Below, piece by piece: positions 15,350 through 23,281 of a stretch of DNA of 40,866 nucleotides (positions within the stretch are counted from its first letter, which is position 1; each line of letters starts with the position of its first letter). The position numbers were made by a program, and so were the translations under genes. The DNA lies in assembly GCF_028826105.1 (NCBI RefSeq), contig NZ_JAQGPL010000002.1:1-40866 (forward strand), in the 5' to 3' direction. The notes under the pieces are model-generated. The model was not told the origin of the DNA. It was given only the letters and a program-made list of their open reading frames with translations, and did no database searches. This DNA comes from Paenibacillus humicola (GTDB lineage Bacteria > Bacillota > Bacilli > Paenibacillales > Paenibacillaceae).

Positions 15350-15624
15350 ATCCCCAACTATTTTTATCGTGCGACGAGGATAGCTTGGTCAATTATCGAA
15401 AGATTAGCACCAGGAAGCCGAGCATACGGAGGTCATTCGAGCCAGTGCGAGTTCGTACCGATCTGCCGCTTGATTTTCTCGATTCTACCTGTCCATTTTA
15501 TTGACTGAGGTACACTTGAGATTCCACTATTTCTATGGGCATACGAAATGTGAAGAAGCAAGCACTTGTGACGTCAGTCGTAAAAAAGATTGCTTCTCCG
15601 TCCAGATTGTTTATGAAGAGTGAT
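15350..15624. other. Gene-free interval with IS3 right-end remnant
   Basis: No gene can be supported here. At 15490-15514 there is a copy of an IS3-type right end (read inward TGTACCTCAGTCAATAAAAT, then GGACAG). It is closely similar to the right end of the intact element, including the flanking TTTTCTCGATT-like inner sequence. The rest looks like decayed DNA from an older element. Confidence 0.6.
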
Positions 15625-16200
15625 TCAATAACGGCCTTGCATGCCTATCCTCAATTGGATATCTCTTGAATCAGGCGGACCTATGACTACTGTCTGGTCG
15701 ATAGGCTTGAGCACATCAGCAAGTTGGGCCGCATTCACGCCATAGATCATCTGGAACACCTCAGGAGGTGTCTTTCTAAGGATATCGGACCCGAATACGA
15801 TTTGCGCGGCATTATTGTCGAAAACAGCCACAAAATGGGTGTTATCCATCGTCGCGGTTTGCCAATGCCACCAGCCCATCGGGATATAAGCCGTCTGGGC
15901 GGGCTTGACGCGGTAACTAAGTATCTGCCGGGAAAAGGGGTTAAGAATGGAGACGGCAACTTCTCCTTGTACTACGTATTGAAGTTCGGATGCGTTTGGG
16001 TGCCAATGGGCCTCTACGCTATGGCCTTTACTCAGATAGACGTCGAGTAAGCCAAGGCTTTGCATTACGGGTAACTGCTTAGCGAATTGCTGAAGAATGA
16101 AGTTTTGGGCGTTTTGCTGGAATAATAACGATGTTCTTAAATCAAAAGATAGATTCAAAGAAGGAGAATTAAGTGCATCCATGGCGCTGTCGGATGACAT
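15625..16200 (-). CDS. Cupin-domain protein (oxalate-decarboxylase-like single cupin)
   Basis: The start chosen is ATG 16200, with AAAGGCGGG nine bases upstream; a GTG at 16251 would add 17 residues with no good ribosome site. The 191-residue protein has a complete cupin metal site: HWHPNASE (His65, His67, Glu72) and a second motif with PMGWWHWQ and NTHFVAVF (His112 or His122). Relatives of this layout are frequent in Bacillus and Paenibacillus, with motifs such as FGSDILRKTPPEVF and VIGPPDS, but the substrate is unknown to me. It is isolated between remnants and appears intact. Confidence 0.8.
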   Translation of the reverse strand: MSSDSAMDALNSPSLNLSFDLRTSLLFQQNAQNFILQQFAKQLPVMQSLGLLDVYLSKGHSVEAHWHPNASELQYVVQGEVAVSILNPFSRQILSYRVKPAQTAYIPMGWWHWQTATMDNTHFVAVFDNNAAQIVFGSDILRKTPPEVFQMIYGVNAAQLADVLKPIDQTVVIGPPDSRDIQLRIGMQGRY

Positions 16201-16328
16201 TCGTAGTATCCCGCCTTTCTGGATTGGAGATTGATTACATAATATATTCACTTGCCCAGATACACGTGCGTCATTCGAGAATGGAAATAAACAAGATACT
16301 TTTCATTTACTGTATTTATAATTAGGCG

Positions 16329-16475
16329 TCAAACGGATGCTTCCAGCAGCGATATTATCCTTGACTTGGATGGACTTGTAAACGGCTGAAAGTTATCCAT
16401 TGTATATGTCACGTTGCTGCAATTCCGCTTTGTCATGCTCGTCAGCTGATCCCGCTTATCGTATTTGTCGGGAAT
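16329..16475 (-). pseudogene. Fragment of an Rhs/YD-repeat gene
   Basis: Read on the minus strand, the stretch encodes KYDKRDQLTSMTKRN, then VTYTMD, and soon a stop. It is clearly related to the YD repeats of the large Rhs gene in this window (which has MDKRDRLTSVTTTGGKNVTY at about 27440-27510). No start or further repeats remain. It is a decayed piece of a second Rhs gene, ended at the inverted repeat 16473-16522. Confidence 0.65.
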
Positions 16476-16522
16476 GTTATAAAGTTCTTGTTATTCGAGT
16501 TTGATAAGAACTTTATAACATT
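16473..16522. repeat. Perfect 17-bp inverted repeat with 16-bp spacer
   Basis: AATGTTATAAAGTTCTT (16473-16489) and its exact complement (16506-16522) flank GTTATTCGAGTTTGAT. The arms are long and AT-rich, and no T-run follows on the plus strand. It could be a recombinase site, a small mobile-element end or a hairpin in an RNA. No class was recognised. Confidence 0.7.
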
Positions 16523-16550
16523 AAAACAAAAAGCCGCAACTTATGCGGCT
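16523..16550 (-). terminator. Intrinsic terminator on the minus strand
   Basis: Read on the minus strand, AGCCGCA pairs with TGCGGCT over seven bases around a five-base loop, followed by TTTTTGTTTT (plus 16523-16532). It would end minus-strand transcripts coming from the 16621-16900 region. Confidence 0.7.
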
Positions 16551-16620
16551 CAATGTTACTATGTTCTTGTCATCCGACATATCCCTAATTACGCAAAGAA
16601 GCTACTTTAAATACGAGGCA

Positions 16621-16824
16621 TCAGTGCCAGCATCTTACTGTTTTCTCGGTGAGATCGGTTTCATCTATCCACAACCTCGTATCTAGGCCTTGCGCGTTTT
16701 TTTTGCAGTACGTTGGCTCCCGCAAAATCCGGACAAGGTATCCAGTTGCTCTCTGATCTGGTAAGTCAGGACGCGGCAAATGTACTAGTTCAACAGTAAA
16801 AAGCATCAGGTTTGAGTCACGCAT
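16621..16824 (-). CDS. Unrecognised short ORF, probably a gene remnant
   Basis: The frame codes for 67 residues and stays open upstream to about 16890 without a convincing start. The sequence has protein-like parts (ELVHLPRPDLPDQRATGYLV, LDTRLWIDETDLTE) but no motif I recognise. It lies upstream of a minus-strand terminator, so a transcript is possible. Surroundings are decayed genes, so it may be a remnant. Confidence 0.3.
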   Translation of the reverse strand: MRDSNLMLFTVELVHLPRPDLPDQRATGYLVRILREPTYCKKNAQGLDTRLWIDETDLTEKTVRCWH

Positions 16825-16967
16825 ACCGCGGGTATAATGGTTGAGGATCTCACGAAGCTCTAAGTTAGTTGGAAAAACATTGCCTTTCTAATGCGGATAT
16901 GGGACATTCTAGACATGGAGCTTCGAGAGATCACCGATATGCAGCTTGGGTCTAGTCCTTCTTTGGG

Positions 16968-17216
16968 TGGCCAAGTTTCACGAAGCCGATCGTTCCGCAA
17001 ACAACAACGAGTTGCGGGAAACCTCCCAGGGGATGATAAGGACCGAAGTTAGATCCACTCACGGCGACAGCCATCTCGGTCACGTCTTCCTGGATGGCCC
17101 GGCTAATCGCGGTGGTCTACGCTACTGCATCAATTCTTATCGCTCCGATTCATCCATCGAGATGATATGGAGAGCGAGGGCTACGGCAAATATCTCGATC
17201 AGATTGAGGAGGTTTA
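16968..17216 (+). pseudogene. msrB: msrB remnant (methionine-R-sulfoxide reductase), multiply frameshifted
   Basis: Three pieces of MsrB are readable in different frames: [11 protein letters not shown] (from 16968), then a stretch ending GMIRTEVRS and [12 protein letters not shown] up to RYCINS, then [20 protein letters not shown] to the end at 17216. At least two frameshifts separate them and the N-terminal zinc-site half is missing. The terminal GAGGAGG still serves as the ribosome site of msrA. A 266-residue frame from 16946 through msrA exists only because of these frameshifts and is not the real gene. Confidence 0.8.
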
Positions 17217-17218
17217 AC

Positions 17219-17746
17219 ATGCATCAGCGCGCTGTACTCGCTGGGGGATGCTTCTGGGGAATGCAGGACTTGATCCGCAAGCTTCCCGGCGTCGTCTCGA
17301 CTCGCGTCGGCTATACTGGAGGTGACACTCCGAACGCGACCTATCGCAACCATGGTACTCATGCGGAGGGGATCGAAATCGTCTTCGATACAGCGGAGAC
17401 AAGCTACCGACGCATCCTGGAGTATTTCTTTCAAATCCACGATCCTACGACGCGGAACCGTCAGGGCAACGATATCGGCACAAGCTACCGTTCGGCGATC
17501 TACTATGCGAGCGACGAGCAGAGAAAGGTGGCGGAGGAGACGATCGCCGACGTAAACGCGTCGGATCTGTGGCCGGGCAAGGTCGTCACCGAAGTGACGC
17601 CTGTCGGCGACTTCTGGGAAGCAGAGCCGGAGCACCAGGACTATCTGGAGCGCTATCCGAGCGGCTATACCTGCCACTTCCCGCGCCCCAACTGGGTCCT
17701 TCCCAAGCGGGAGGCCGGTGGCGCCCCGTCAAGTAGACAACAATGA
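17219..17746 (+). CDS. msrA: Peptide methionine-S-sulfoxide reductase MsrA
   Basis: The enzyme reduces methionine-S-sulfoxide in proteins. The start is ATG 17219, six bases after GAGGAGG. The 175-residue product has the active-site GCFWG (Cys11), the [22 protein letters not shown] region, YYAS and [19 protein letters not shown]. All family hallmarks are present, so it should be active. It was once the second gene of an msrB-msrA pair. The Arg/Asp-rich, higher-GC composition differs from the surrounding AT-rich DNA. Confidence 0.93.
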   Translation: MHQRAVLAGGCFWGMQDLIRKLPGVVSTRVGYTGGDTPNATYRNHGTHAEGIEIVFDTAETSYRRILEYFFQIHDPTTRNRQGNDIGTSYRSAIYYASDEQRKVAEETIADVNASDLWPGKVVTEVTPVGDFWEAEPEHQDYLERYPSGYTCHFPRPNWVLPKREAGGAPSSRQQ

Positions 17747-17756
17747 AATAAGAGCA

Positions 17757-17910
17757 CTAAGCAGCCTTAGTTCGGTTCTCCACCGGACTAAGGTTGTTTA
17801 ATTTCTTCTGAAACCGCTTGTGGTTGTAAAAGTTAATGTACCGGTGGACCTCATCGATGATCTGATTCTGTCCCTTATGGCAGTAGGAGTATTCAAGTTC
17901 TCTCGCAAGG
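17757..17910 (-). pseudogene. C-terminal fragment of an IS3-family transposase
   Basis: On the minus strand the sequence reads HKGQNQIIDEVHRYINFYNH, then KRFQKKLNNLSPVENRTKAA and stop. This is the conserved end of OrfB proteins of the IS3 family. The rest of the gene is gone, replaced upstream by IS256-type sequence. It starts only ten bases after msrA. Confidence 0.8.
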
Positions 17911-17954
17911 GAATCTGTCGGCAGCAATAAACGGTATTCGTTTTCCTTTTACTT

Positions 17955-18422
17955 TATAATACTGGGCCGTGTGGCACCGTCCTGCTTGACCTTGAAATGG
18001 ATGGCGTCCAGAAAGACGACCGCATAAACGCCCTGCAGCGGACGATTCTGCCATTCCTTGATAAGCGGCAGCAACTTGTTGGTGACATTGGAAACGAGTG
18101 TTGGTGAAACCTCGATCCTTTACAGGTTCTGCAGGTGATCCTGAATCTCCCGCGTGCTCACGCCCTTCGCGTAGAGTGCCACGATCTGGTCCTCAATGCC
18201 TGTTACGTTCGATTGATGCTTCTTAACCACCAATGGCTCGAACTCGCTCAGACGGTCGCGCGGCACTTGGATCTCTTGCTCACCATACTCACTCATGACG
18301 GTCTTCTTGCTTTTGCCGTTTCGGCTATTTGGTGTGTTTTGGCTTTCGTTTCATGCTTCTCGTAACCTAGATGAGTATCCATCTCGGCCTCAAGCATCTC
18401 CTCGGCAAACAAGTCTTTTAGC
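17955..18422 (-). pseudogene. Fragment of an IS256 (Mutator) family transposase
   Basis: Minus-strand pieces read EEMLEAEMDTHLGYEKHE, VPRDRLSEFEPLVVKKHQSN, TGIEDQIVALYAKGVSTREI, then LLPLIKEWQNRPLQGVYAVV and FLDAIHFKVKQDG. This is the N-terminal half of an IS256-type transposase, with frameshifts and no catalytic C terminus. Its 5' end stops six bases before the sigma-G promoter of the germination operon, so it forms the operon's left border. Confidence 0.85.
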
Positions 18423-18427
18423 CAATG

Positions 18428-18456
18428 GAATATTTTTCGTTATATTGATCATAATA
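18428..18456 (+). promoter_or_regulatory. Sigma-G (forespore) promoter of the ger operon
   Basis: GAATA (18428-18432), a 17-base spacer and CATAATA (18450-18456) match the sigma-G consensus (-35 GHATR, -10 CATNHTA) at every position. Transcription would start near 18463, 25 bases before the gerA-like start. Germinant-receptor operons are classically forespore genes, so this agrees with the downstream genes. Confidence 0.75.
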
Positions 18457-18487
18457 ACAACAATATTATTCATTTAGGAGTCTACAT

Positions 18488-19951
18488 ATGTTCTGGAAAA
18501 GCAAGCATTGTGAACTTTCCCGTACAAAAGCAGGTGATCGGCAGAAATTGACACTTGATGAACTTAAAAAGGCGTTGTCTGGTATGTATGATGCCGATAT
18601 AGTCGAGCATCAAACCGACAATGGCCAAAAAGTGGTTATTGCGTATGTCAGGACGCTTATCGATAAAGAACGTTTGAATGAATGTATAATCGCTCCTCTG
18701 CTCCGCGATTTTAATGATTCCTTAGATACTTGTATCCGTCAGGCCAAGATTTCGACATTGGATACACTCGAAGAATCGCTAAAAAACATGTTCGAAGGGT
18801 CCATCCTTGTCTGCGACGTCCAAAATCATCAATGGGTGGCCATATCACTACAAAACCCGTTGAGTCGCGGAATTGAAACTTCTCAGACGGAATCGATCCT
18901 TTACGGACCGAAGGATAGTTTTAGTGAGCAAATAGACGATAATATCACGTTAATACGCAGACGATTGCCGCTCGCCGAGGTCAAGACCGAAAAGTTTACC
19001 CTCGGTTCTTTAAGTCAAACAACCATCATCATGTTATATATCGATAAATTGACGAATCCCGAATTTATTTCCATTGCAAAAAACAAAATCAAAAACATCG
19101 ATTTTGATTTGTTTCTTGACTCTTCGCAGGTAGCCACGTTTATGGAGGACAATTATCATAGCGTGTTTCCTCAATATCAGCACACGGACCGCCCCGATGT
19201 ATGCGCCTATTCATTAGGTCTGGGAAAAATCACATTTTTGGTGAATAATTCTTCATTTGCCTTTATCGGTCCCATTACGTTATTTGACCTTTTCCAATCA
19301 CCGGAGGATTACATCAACCGATGGCTGGTCGCCAGTTTTTTGCGCTGTATTCGATATCTCAGTTTCTTGCTGTCTCTAATATTAATTCCATCTTATGTGG
19401 CATTAACCGCGTTCCATTATCAGATGATTCCTTTGCAAATATTATTCGTGCTATTGGAGTCTCGCAGCAAATTGCCGTTTACGCCTTACTGGGAAGCTCT
19501 TCTTATGCTGCTAACTCTGGAAGTCATCAAGGAAGCCAGTATCCGAATGCCGACAAAATCCGGCCAGACATTGGGAGTAATTGGTGGTATTGTCGTCGGA
19601 GAGGCAGCGGTAAGTGCCGGCTTCGTCAGTCAAGTCCTGATTGTTCTGGTTGGCATATCCGCAATCGCTTCATTTCTGACTCCGAACTACCTGGTAACAA
19701 AAGCTACTGCGTTTATTCAGTTTCTTCTCCTGGTTCTTTCTTCCTTACTGGGCTTCTTTGGCATCTTTCTGGGGCTTATCCTCCTTCTTATTCATTTAAA
19801 CGGGCTGTCTTCTCTTAAACAGCCTTATTTAGCACCAGTTGCCCCCTTTTACGGGAGGGACTGGATCGATCTGTTCATTCGCGGACCCTTGCATTGGATG
19901 AGGAAACGTCCCGCATATTTACATCCTTTGCAAAAACGACGCCGAGACTAA
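18488..19951 (+). CDS. Spore germinant receptor subunit A (GerA family)
   Basis: This is the A subunit of a GerA-type nutrient receptor in the spore inner membrane. The 487-residue protein has a cytoplasmic N-terminal region of about 280 residues and then five or six membrane helices (about 285-460). Family motifs are visible: FEGSILV, SRGIETSQTESILYGPKDSF, IDDNITLIRRRL, and EVIKEASIRMPTKSGQTLGVI with GGIVVGEAAVSAGFVS. Ribosome site AGGAG is spaced seven bases from ATG 18488. It is first in a gerA-gerB-gerC operon. Receptor genes on plasmids can widen the germinant range of the host. Confidence 0.95.
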   Translation: MFWKSKHCELSRTKAGDRQKLTLDELKKALSGMYDADIVEHQTDNGQKVVIAYVRTLIDKERLNECIIAPLLRDFNDSLDTCIRQAKISTLDTLEESLKNMFEGSILVCDVQNHQWVAISLQNPLSRGIETSQTESILYGPKDSFSEQIDDNITLIRRRLPLAEVKTEKFTLGSLSQTTIIMLYIDKLTNPEFISIAKNKIKNIDFDLFLDSSQVATFMEDNYHSVFPQYQHTDRPDVCAYSLGLGKITFLVNNSSFAFIGPITLFDLFQSPEDYINRWLVASFLRCIRYLSFLLSLILIPSYVALTAFHYQMIPLQILFVLLESRSKLPFTPYWEALLMLLTLEVIKEASIRMPTKSGQTLGVIGGIVVGEAAVSAGFVSQVLIVLVGISAIASFLTPNYLVTKATAFIQFLLLVLSSLLGFFGIFLGLILLLIHLNGLSSLKQPYLAPVAPFYGRDWIDLFIRGPLHWMRKRPAYLHPLQKRRRD

Positions 19952-19963
19952 AGGAGTTGAATC

Positions 19964-21076
19964 ATGTCCCACTTTTCATTATTCGAGAAAACGTCTACAT
20001 TCAGCGGGGTTTATGTCATGTTTATGACAAACCGGCTGCAGATGCTTTACTTCGTTCTAATCATGCCCGTCTATTTGGTTCAGCCTTACATGATTGGGGT
20101 TATTCTCGTCGCTGGCATCCTGTCACAGCTTAACCTGATCATCCTTTCAAAAGTTTTTTCACGCGATGGCGCAAACGGGACCCAACTTTTGGGACGACGA
20201 CTTGTATATGTTTACGCTGCAATCGGATTGCCTTTCCTCTTCGTCAAGTTATCGGCCTTCATACTGGGTTTTGTAGAACTCGTCCATCTATACATTTTCC
20301 CTTCCATGCAGAGAGACTGGATTGCGCTGGTCATCTTCCTAATCGGCTATTATCTTGCGTCTCAAGGAATTGAAAAGACGATTCGTTTTGTTGTCATCGC
20401 CTTTTTTTGCACGGTTTGGATGAGTCTTTTATTCGTGCCATTTCTCTTCTTCAAGTATTCCGATCTTCACGACTTATATCCAATCATACCCACAAACGGG
20501 TACAGACAGGTTTGGAAGGGTCTTTTCTACGTCTGGTCCTCCCTATCGGGGCCGGAATATCTGGTCTGTCTGATTCCATGGTTTTCTTCCCAACAGAAAA
20601 AGCTGAAGGCCTTATCCTTGGCTAATGCACTGTCAGTTATCGAATATGTCCTGTTGTTTACTGCATCCTTATTGTTTTTCGGTTCGAATTATTTGAAGGG
20701 TAAACCCTATCCCGTCATTAATATGATCCGTTACCTGCAATCACCCGCGCTGGAGCGAATCGACATCATTCTGATTTGTGTGCACATGGTTCATTATGTC
20801 TTCGCATGTTCCCTTTTCCTGTTGTTATTTTACGGAGCCGTACGCATCGTAACAGGGAACATCCACAAAAGCACGACTCGAATCGGTTTCAGTGCAAGCT
20901 GCGCAGTTGTTTTTGGACTCATCGTGGCGGTCAATCATCTATTCTGGGGTGAATCTGTCTTCAGTAATCGATGGCTGTCCCTGCAAATTATTATGGGTGC
21001 AGCAACCCTTTTGATTCTACCAACGCTCATATTGGCTACGGCCAAACGAACAACTAAAGGACGGGATTTCGAATGA
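19964..21076 (+). CDS. Spore germinant receptor subunit B (GerB family, APC-type permease)
   Basis: The 370-residue integral membrane protein has about ten helices and belongs to the amino acid/polyamine permease-like GerAB (endospore germination permease) group. This subunit contains the germinant-binding pocket. It starts 12 bases after gerA and its stop overlaps the gerC start by four bases (ATGA). The N terminus is preceded by AAAGGAG. The ligand cannot be predicted from sequence alone. Confidence 0.93.
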   Translation: MSHFSLFEKTSTFSGVYVMFMTNRLQMLYFVLIMPVYLVQPYMIGVILVAGILSQLNLIILSKVFSRDGANGTQLLGRRLVYVYAAIGLPFLFVKLSAFILGFVELVHLYIFPSMQRDWIALVIFLIGYYLASQGIEKTIRFVVIAFFCTVWMSLLFVPFLFFKYSDLHDLYPIIPTNGYRQVWKGLFYVWSSLSGPEYLVCLIPWFSSQQKKLKALSLANALSVIEYVLLFTASLLFFGSNYLKGKPYPVINMIRYLQSPALERIDIILICVHMVHYVFACSLFLLLFYGAVRIVTGNIHKSTTRIGFSASCAVVFGLIVAVNHLFWGESVFSNRWLSLQIIMGAATLLILPTLILATAKRTTKGRDFE

Positions 21077-22170
21077 GATTCATAAAAAGCGCCATTTCCA
21101 TCACCCTGGTCGGATCCGTCGTTCTAAGCAGTACCGGCTGTTCACCGCTTCCGGAAAAAAATATCATCGAAGAATTGGCACCAGTCGTTTTCTGGTCCAT
21201 CGACAAAGGAAATGAAGGCAAAATAAAAATAACGACTTTAGTGCCTCCTTTGACCAGTGAAAATAAACAGATGCTTTCCCTTCAGGTCCGCCTTTTGAAA
21301 CAGGAAAGGGAGAAATTTAATTTCAACTATTACCGTGAATTGAAACTGGGGCAAATGCGCATCTTGTTTATCAATAAGGAAATTGCAAAAAGAGGGATCG
21401 ATTGGTTACTTAATTCCATCTTATTGAGCCCTGACATCTCCCAGCGCCTATTCCTCGTGATCATAGACGGTGATCTGACAGCCTATATTACAAACCACCT
21501 GAAACAACAAAACAACTTGGATTACTATTTTTATCGTATGCTTAAACATTACAAAGAACAGGATAAGGGCGAAATTGCGGTCATGAATCTTCACCAATTC
21601 ATGAAAAGACTATATTCGACCTATTCTTACCCGGTTCTCCCCGTCTTCCGAGCAAATAAAACCAATCTCGTCTATGAAGGTACTGCTCTTTTCAAAGGGG
21701 ATAAACTAATTGCAGTAATTAATCAAATCGATAATCATATTCTGCAACTTATGCATAAAAAACATAATCTGATAACACTGGCCATTCCGGGCCTCTCAGT
21801 AAGTTTGGGAAATATTCATGCAAACGTTCGAAAAAAAATGAACGCCGATCATACTTCCCTCTCTATAAATGTGGACCTAAGCAGCCGTATCGAAGAATAT
21901 CACGGGGAGTACAACTTATTTGATGCAGAAAGAATGGAGGATCTTTCGACAAAAATCGAAGTTTATTTGCAAAAACAAACAACTGAACTATTCAAACAAA
22001 TGCAGAAATGGAAGGTGGATCCTTTGCAAATCGGTTTACTCACTCAGTCCCCCTTTTCAAGGCCCATTTCTTCTGATGATTGGGATAGACAATGGGAACA
22101 GATGCATGTCCACGTCGAATATCACCTCCACATCCAACCATTAACCGATATCTACTCCAACCATGGATGA
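21073..22170 (+). CDS. Spore germinant receptor subunit C (GerC family lipoprotein)
   Basis: The 365-residue product has a lipoprotein signal ending SSTGC, with the lipidated Cys near residue 23. GerC-type motifs include DISQRLFLVIIDGD and VYEGTALFKGDKLIAV, and the C-terminal domain contains a DPLQIG segment. GerC proteins are anchored to the outer face of the spore inner membrane and are needed for receptor function. The start overlaps gerB by four bases. Length and order are normal, so all three receptor genes look intact. Confidence 0.95.
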   Translation: MRFIKSAISITLVGSVVLSSTGCSPLPEKNIIEELAPVVFWSIDKGNEGKIKITTLVPPLTSENKQMLSLQVRLLKQEREKFNFNYYRELKLGQMRILFINKEIAKRGIDWLLNSILLSPDISQRLFLVIIDGDLTAYITNHLKQQNNLDYYFYRMLKHYKEQDKGEIAVMNLHQFMKRLYSTYSYPVLPVFRANKTNLVYEGTALFKGDKLIAVINQIDNHILQLMHKKHNLITLAIPGLSVSLGNIHANVRKKMNADHTSLSINVDLSSRIEEYHGEYNLFDAERMEDLSTKIEVYLQKQTTELFKQMQKWKVDPLQIGLLTQSPFSRPISSDDWDRQWEQMHVHVEYHLHIQPLTDIYSNHG

Positions 22171-22594
22171 TCAATCATACAATATAGAATGTCCATTTCA
22201 ACTACAGGAATATGATAAGTCTTGATGTATCTTCATCAGCCACTTTGCATGGAGAGCAAAAAGGTTGTGGCGTTTCAGCTGTGAGCCCTGAGTACGATAT
22301 CATTATTCGATATGGTGAAAATAATTAGGTGCGTGAAAGGATTTTCACTTATTTTTCTGGAATATGTCCTCTTCTGATAAACAATACGGATAACACCAAA
22401 TATGTGCCGAAATCCTTTCCAAACTTAGACCATTATTTTAATTAAAACCAGTAGCGTTGCATTAAACCTCTCACAAACCTTGACGTTCCGTTAGGGTGCA
22501 TGTGCTTCGTTAAAAGAAAAACAGTAGCATAATAAACTATCGCCGCTGTTGAATACCTCTGCTTTCTTCTATGTTCTAGCCAGCCAGGCACAAT
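22171..22594. other. Gene-free interval with a weak terminator
   Basis: No gene is supported. A short hairpin GTGAAA/TTTCAC with loop GGAT (22333-22348), followed by TTATTTTT, could be the terminator of the ger operon, although it lies about 165 bases downstream. The remainder shows nothing I recognise. Confidence 0.4.
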
Positions 22595-22819
22595 TTAGAA
22601 TAATTTCATTGCTGGATAATATCTGCCCTCTACCGGATCCTCATCGTATCCATTCGCAAGAGCGTATGATTTCCACTCCATTGCATTATTATGTTCCCTA
22701 GCACCACATGAAACATTCGGGCATTGTCCATTTTTTAAGGTTCCGTTAAGCGTCCATTTCCTTTTTAAATATACGCATTCACATTGAGAACACCAAAGGT
22801 ACATCTTAAACGCCCCCAT
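22595..22819 (-). CDS. Small zinc-ribbon-like protein of unknown function
   Basis: The 74-residue protein has a pair WCSQCECVY near the start and CPNVSC about 20 residues later, a plausible four-cysteine zinc site. The rest is rich in aromatic and charged residues (MEWKSYALANGYDEDP). It starts at ATG 22819, with ATG 22804 as an alternative preceded by GGGGGCG. It stands alone downstream of partition cassette 1. I do not recognise the family. Confidence 0.6.
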   Translation of the reverse strand: MGAFKMYLWCSQCECVYLKRKWTLNGTLKNGQCPNVSCGAREHNNAMEWKSYALANGYDEDPVEGRYYPAMKLF

Positions 22820-22910
22820 AATTGTTCTCTTCGTAATTTCTTAACGAACCCTATGGACGTGGCTCACTTGTTCATTTCGTCTCATGGTGGGGCACATCCA
22901 TAAGCTGTTT

Positions 22911-22946
22911 TTACGTATACGTATACATCAACGTTTACGTTTACTG
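22911..22946. repeat. TACGTN hexamer iterons overlapping the end of the cassette-1 adaptor gene
   Basis: Read on the plus strand as hexamers: TACGTA, TACGTA, TACATC, AACGTT, TACGTT, TACTGA. On the coding (minus) strand the same units are AAACGT AAACGT TGATGT ATACGT ATACGT. They supply the last residues Lys-Arg-Lys-Arg and the stop codon of the adaptor. The hexamer phase equals that of the other three clusters near this cassette. Probably a partition site (parS-like). Confidence 0.75.
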
Positions 22947-23281
22947 AAATATTCCTCTAAAGCCTCATTTATGACTCTTGTCTTTTCCCCTCGAGCTCCT
23001 TCGGACTCTTGTTCGATTAATTCAACAAAATCCTTCCGTACCCAAAACGTTTGCCGCGCATGTAGCTCTTCAAACTTTTGCTTTTTCCCTCGAGCGGAGC
23101 GCTTCGGAACGTTTACATCTACGTTTACGTCTACGTATTCATCAATTTTTTGTTGAACGGGAGAAGTCATTGTTTTTCGGTCTTCTTCAATAATACTGGT
23201 ATCGATAATTTGAGCATGTACACTAGTGCCGCCTGACTGACGAACCTTTGCTTTGATTGCATCTAACTTATTTTTGGACAC
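22928..23281 (-). CDS. RHH centromere-binding adaptor of partition cassette 1 (ParB-like)
   Basis: The start is GTG 23281, ten bases after AAGGAG, inside the end of parA. The 117-residue product has a variable N-terminal part, a central repeat EYVDVNVDVNVPK, and a C-terminal ribbon-helix-helix-like domain (RQTFWVRKDFVELIEQ, then KTRVINEALEEYFSKRKR). The RQTF/VINE core matches the adaptor of cassette 2 (RQTYLIRNDL, KTEVINELLENFL), although the middle parts are unrelated. The central and terminal repeats are encoded by tandem TACGTN hexamers, so protein sequence and DNA site overlap. It probably binds those hexamers and links them to ParA. Confidence 0.8.
   Translation of the reverse strand: MSKNKLDAIKAKVRQSGGTSVHAQIIDTSIIEEDRKTMTSPVQQKIDEYVDVNVDVNVPKRSARGKKQKFEELHARQTFWVRKDFVELIEQESEGARGEKTRVINEALEEYFSKRKR
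23107..23143. repeat. TACGTN hexamer iterons inside the adaptor coding sequence
   Basis: Plus-strand hexamers AACGTT, TACATC, TACGTT, TACGTC, TACGTA and TTCATC follow each other without gaps. On the minus strand they are codon pairs (TAC GTA, GAC GTA, AAC GTA, GAT GTA, AAC GTT) read as YVDVNVDVNV. The unit, phase and even the TACATC variant match the non-coding clusters at 22911, 24049 and 25676, so the conservation looks like DNA-level selection. Confidence 0.75.

Noticed and set aside
16946..17746. A single 266-residue gene covering msrB remnant and msrA (MsrBA-like fusion)
   Set aside because: The upstream part is only accidentally in frame with msrA. The msrB end continues in another frame to its own stop at 17216, and msrA has its own strong ribosome site.
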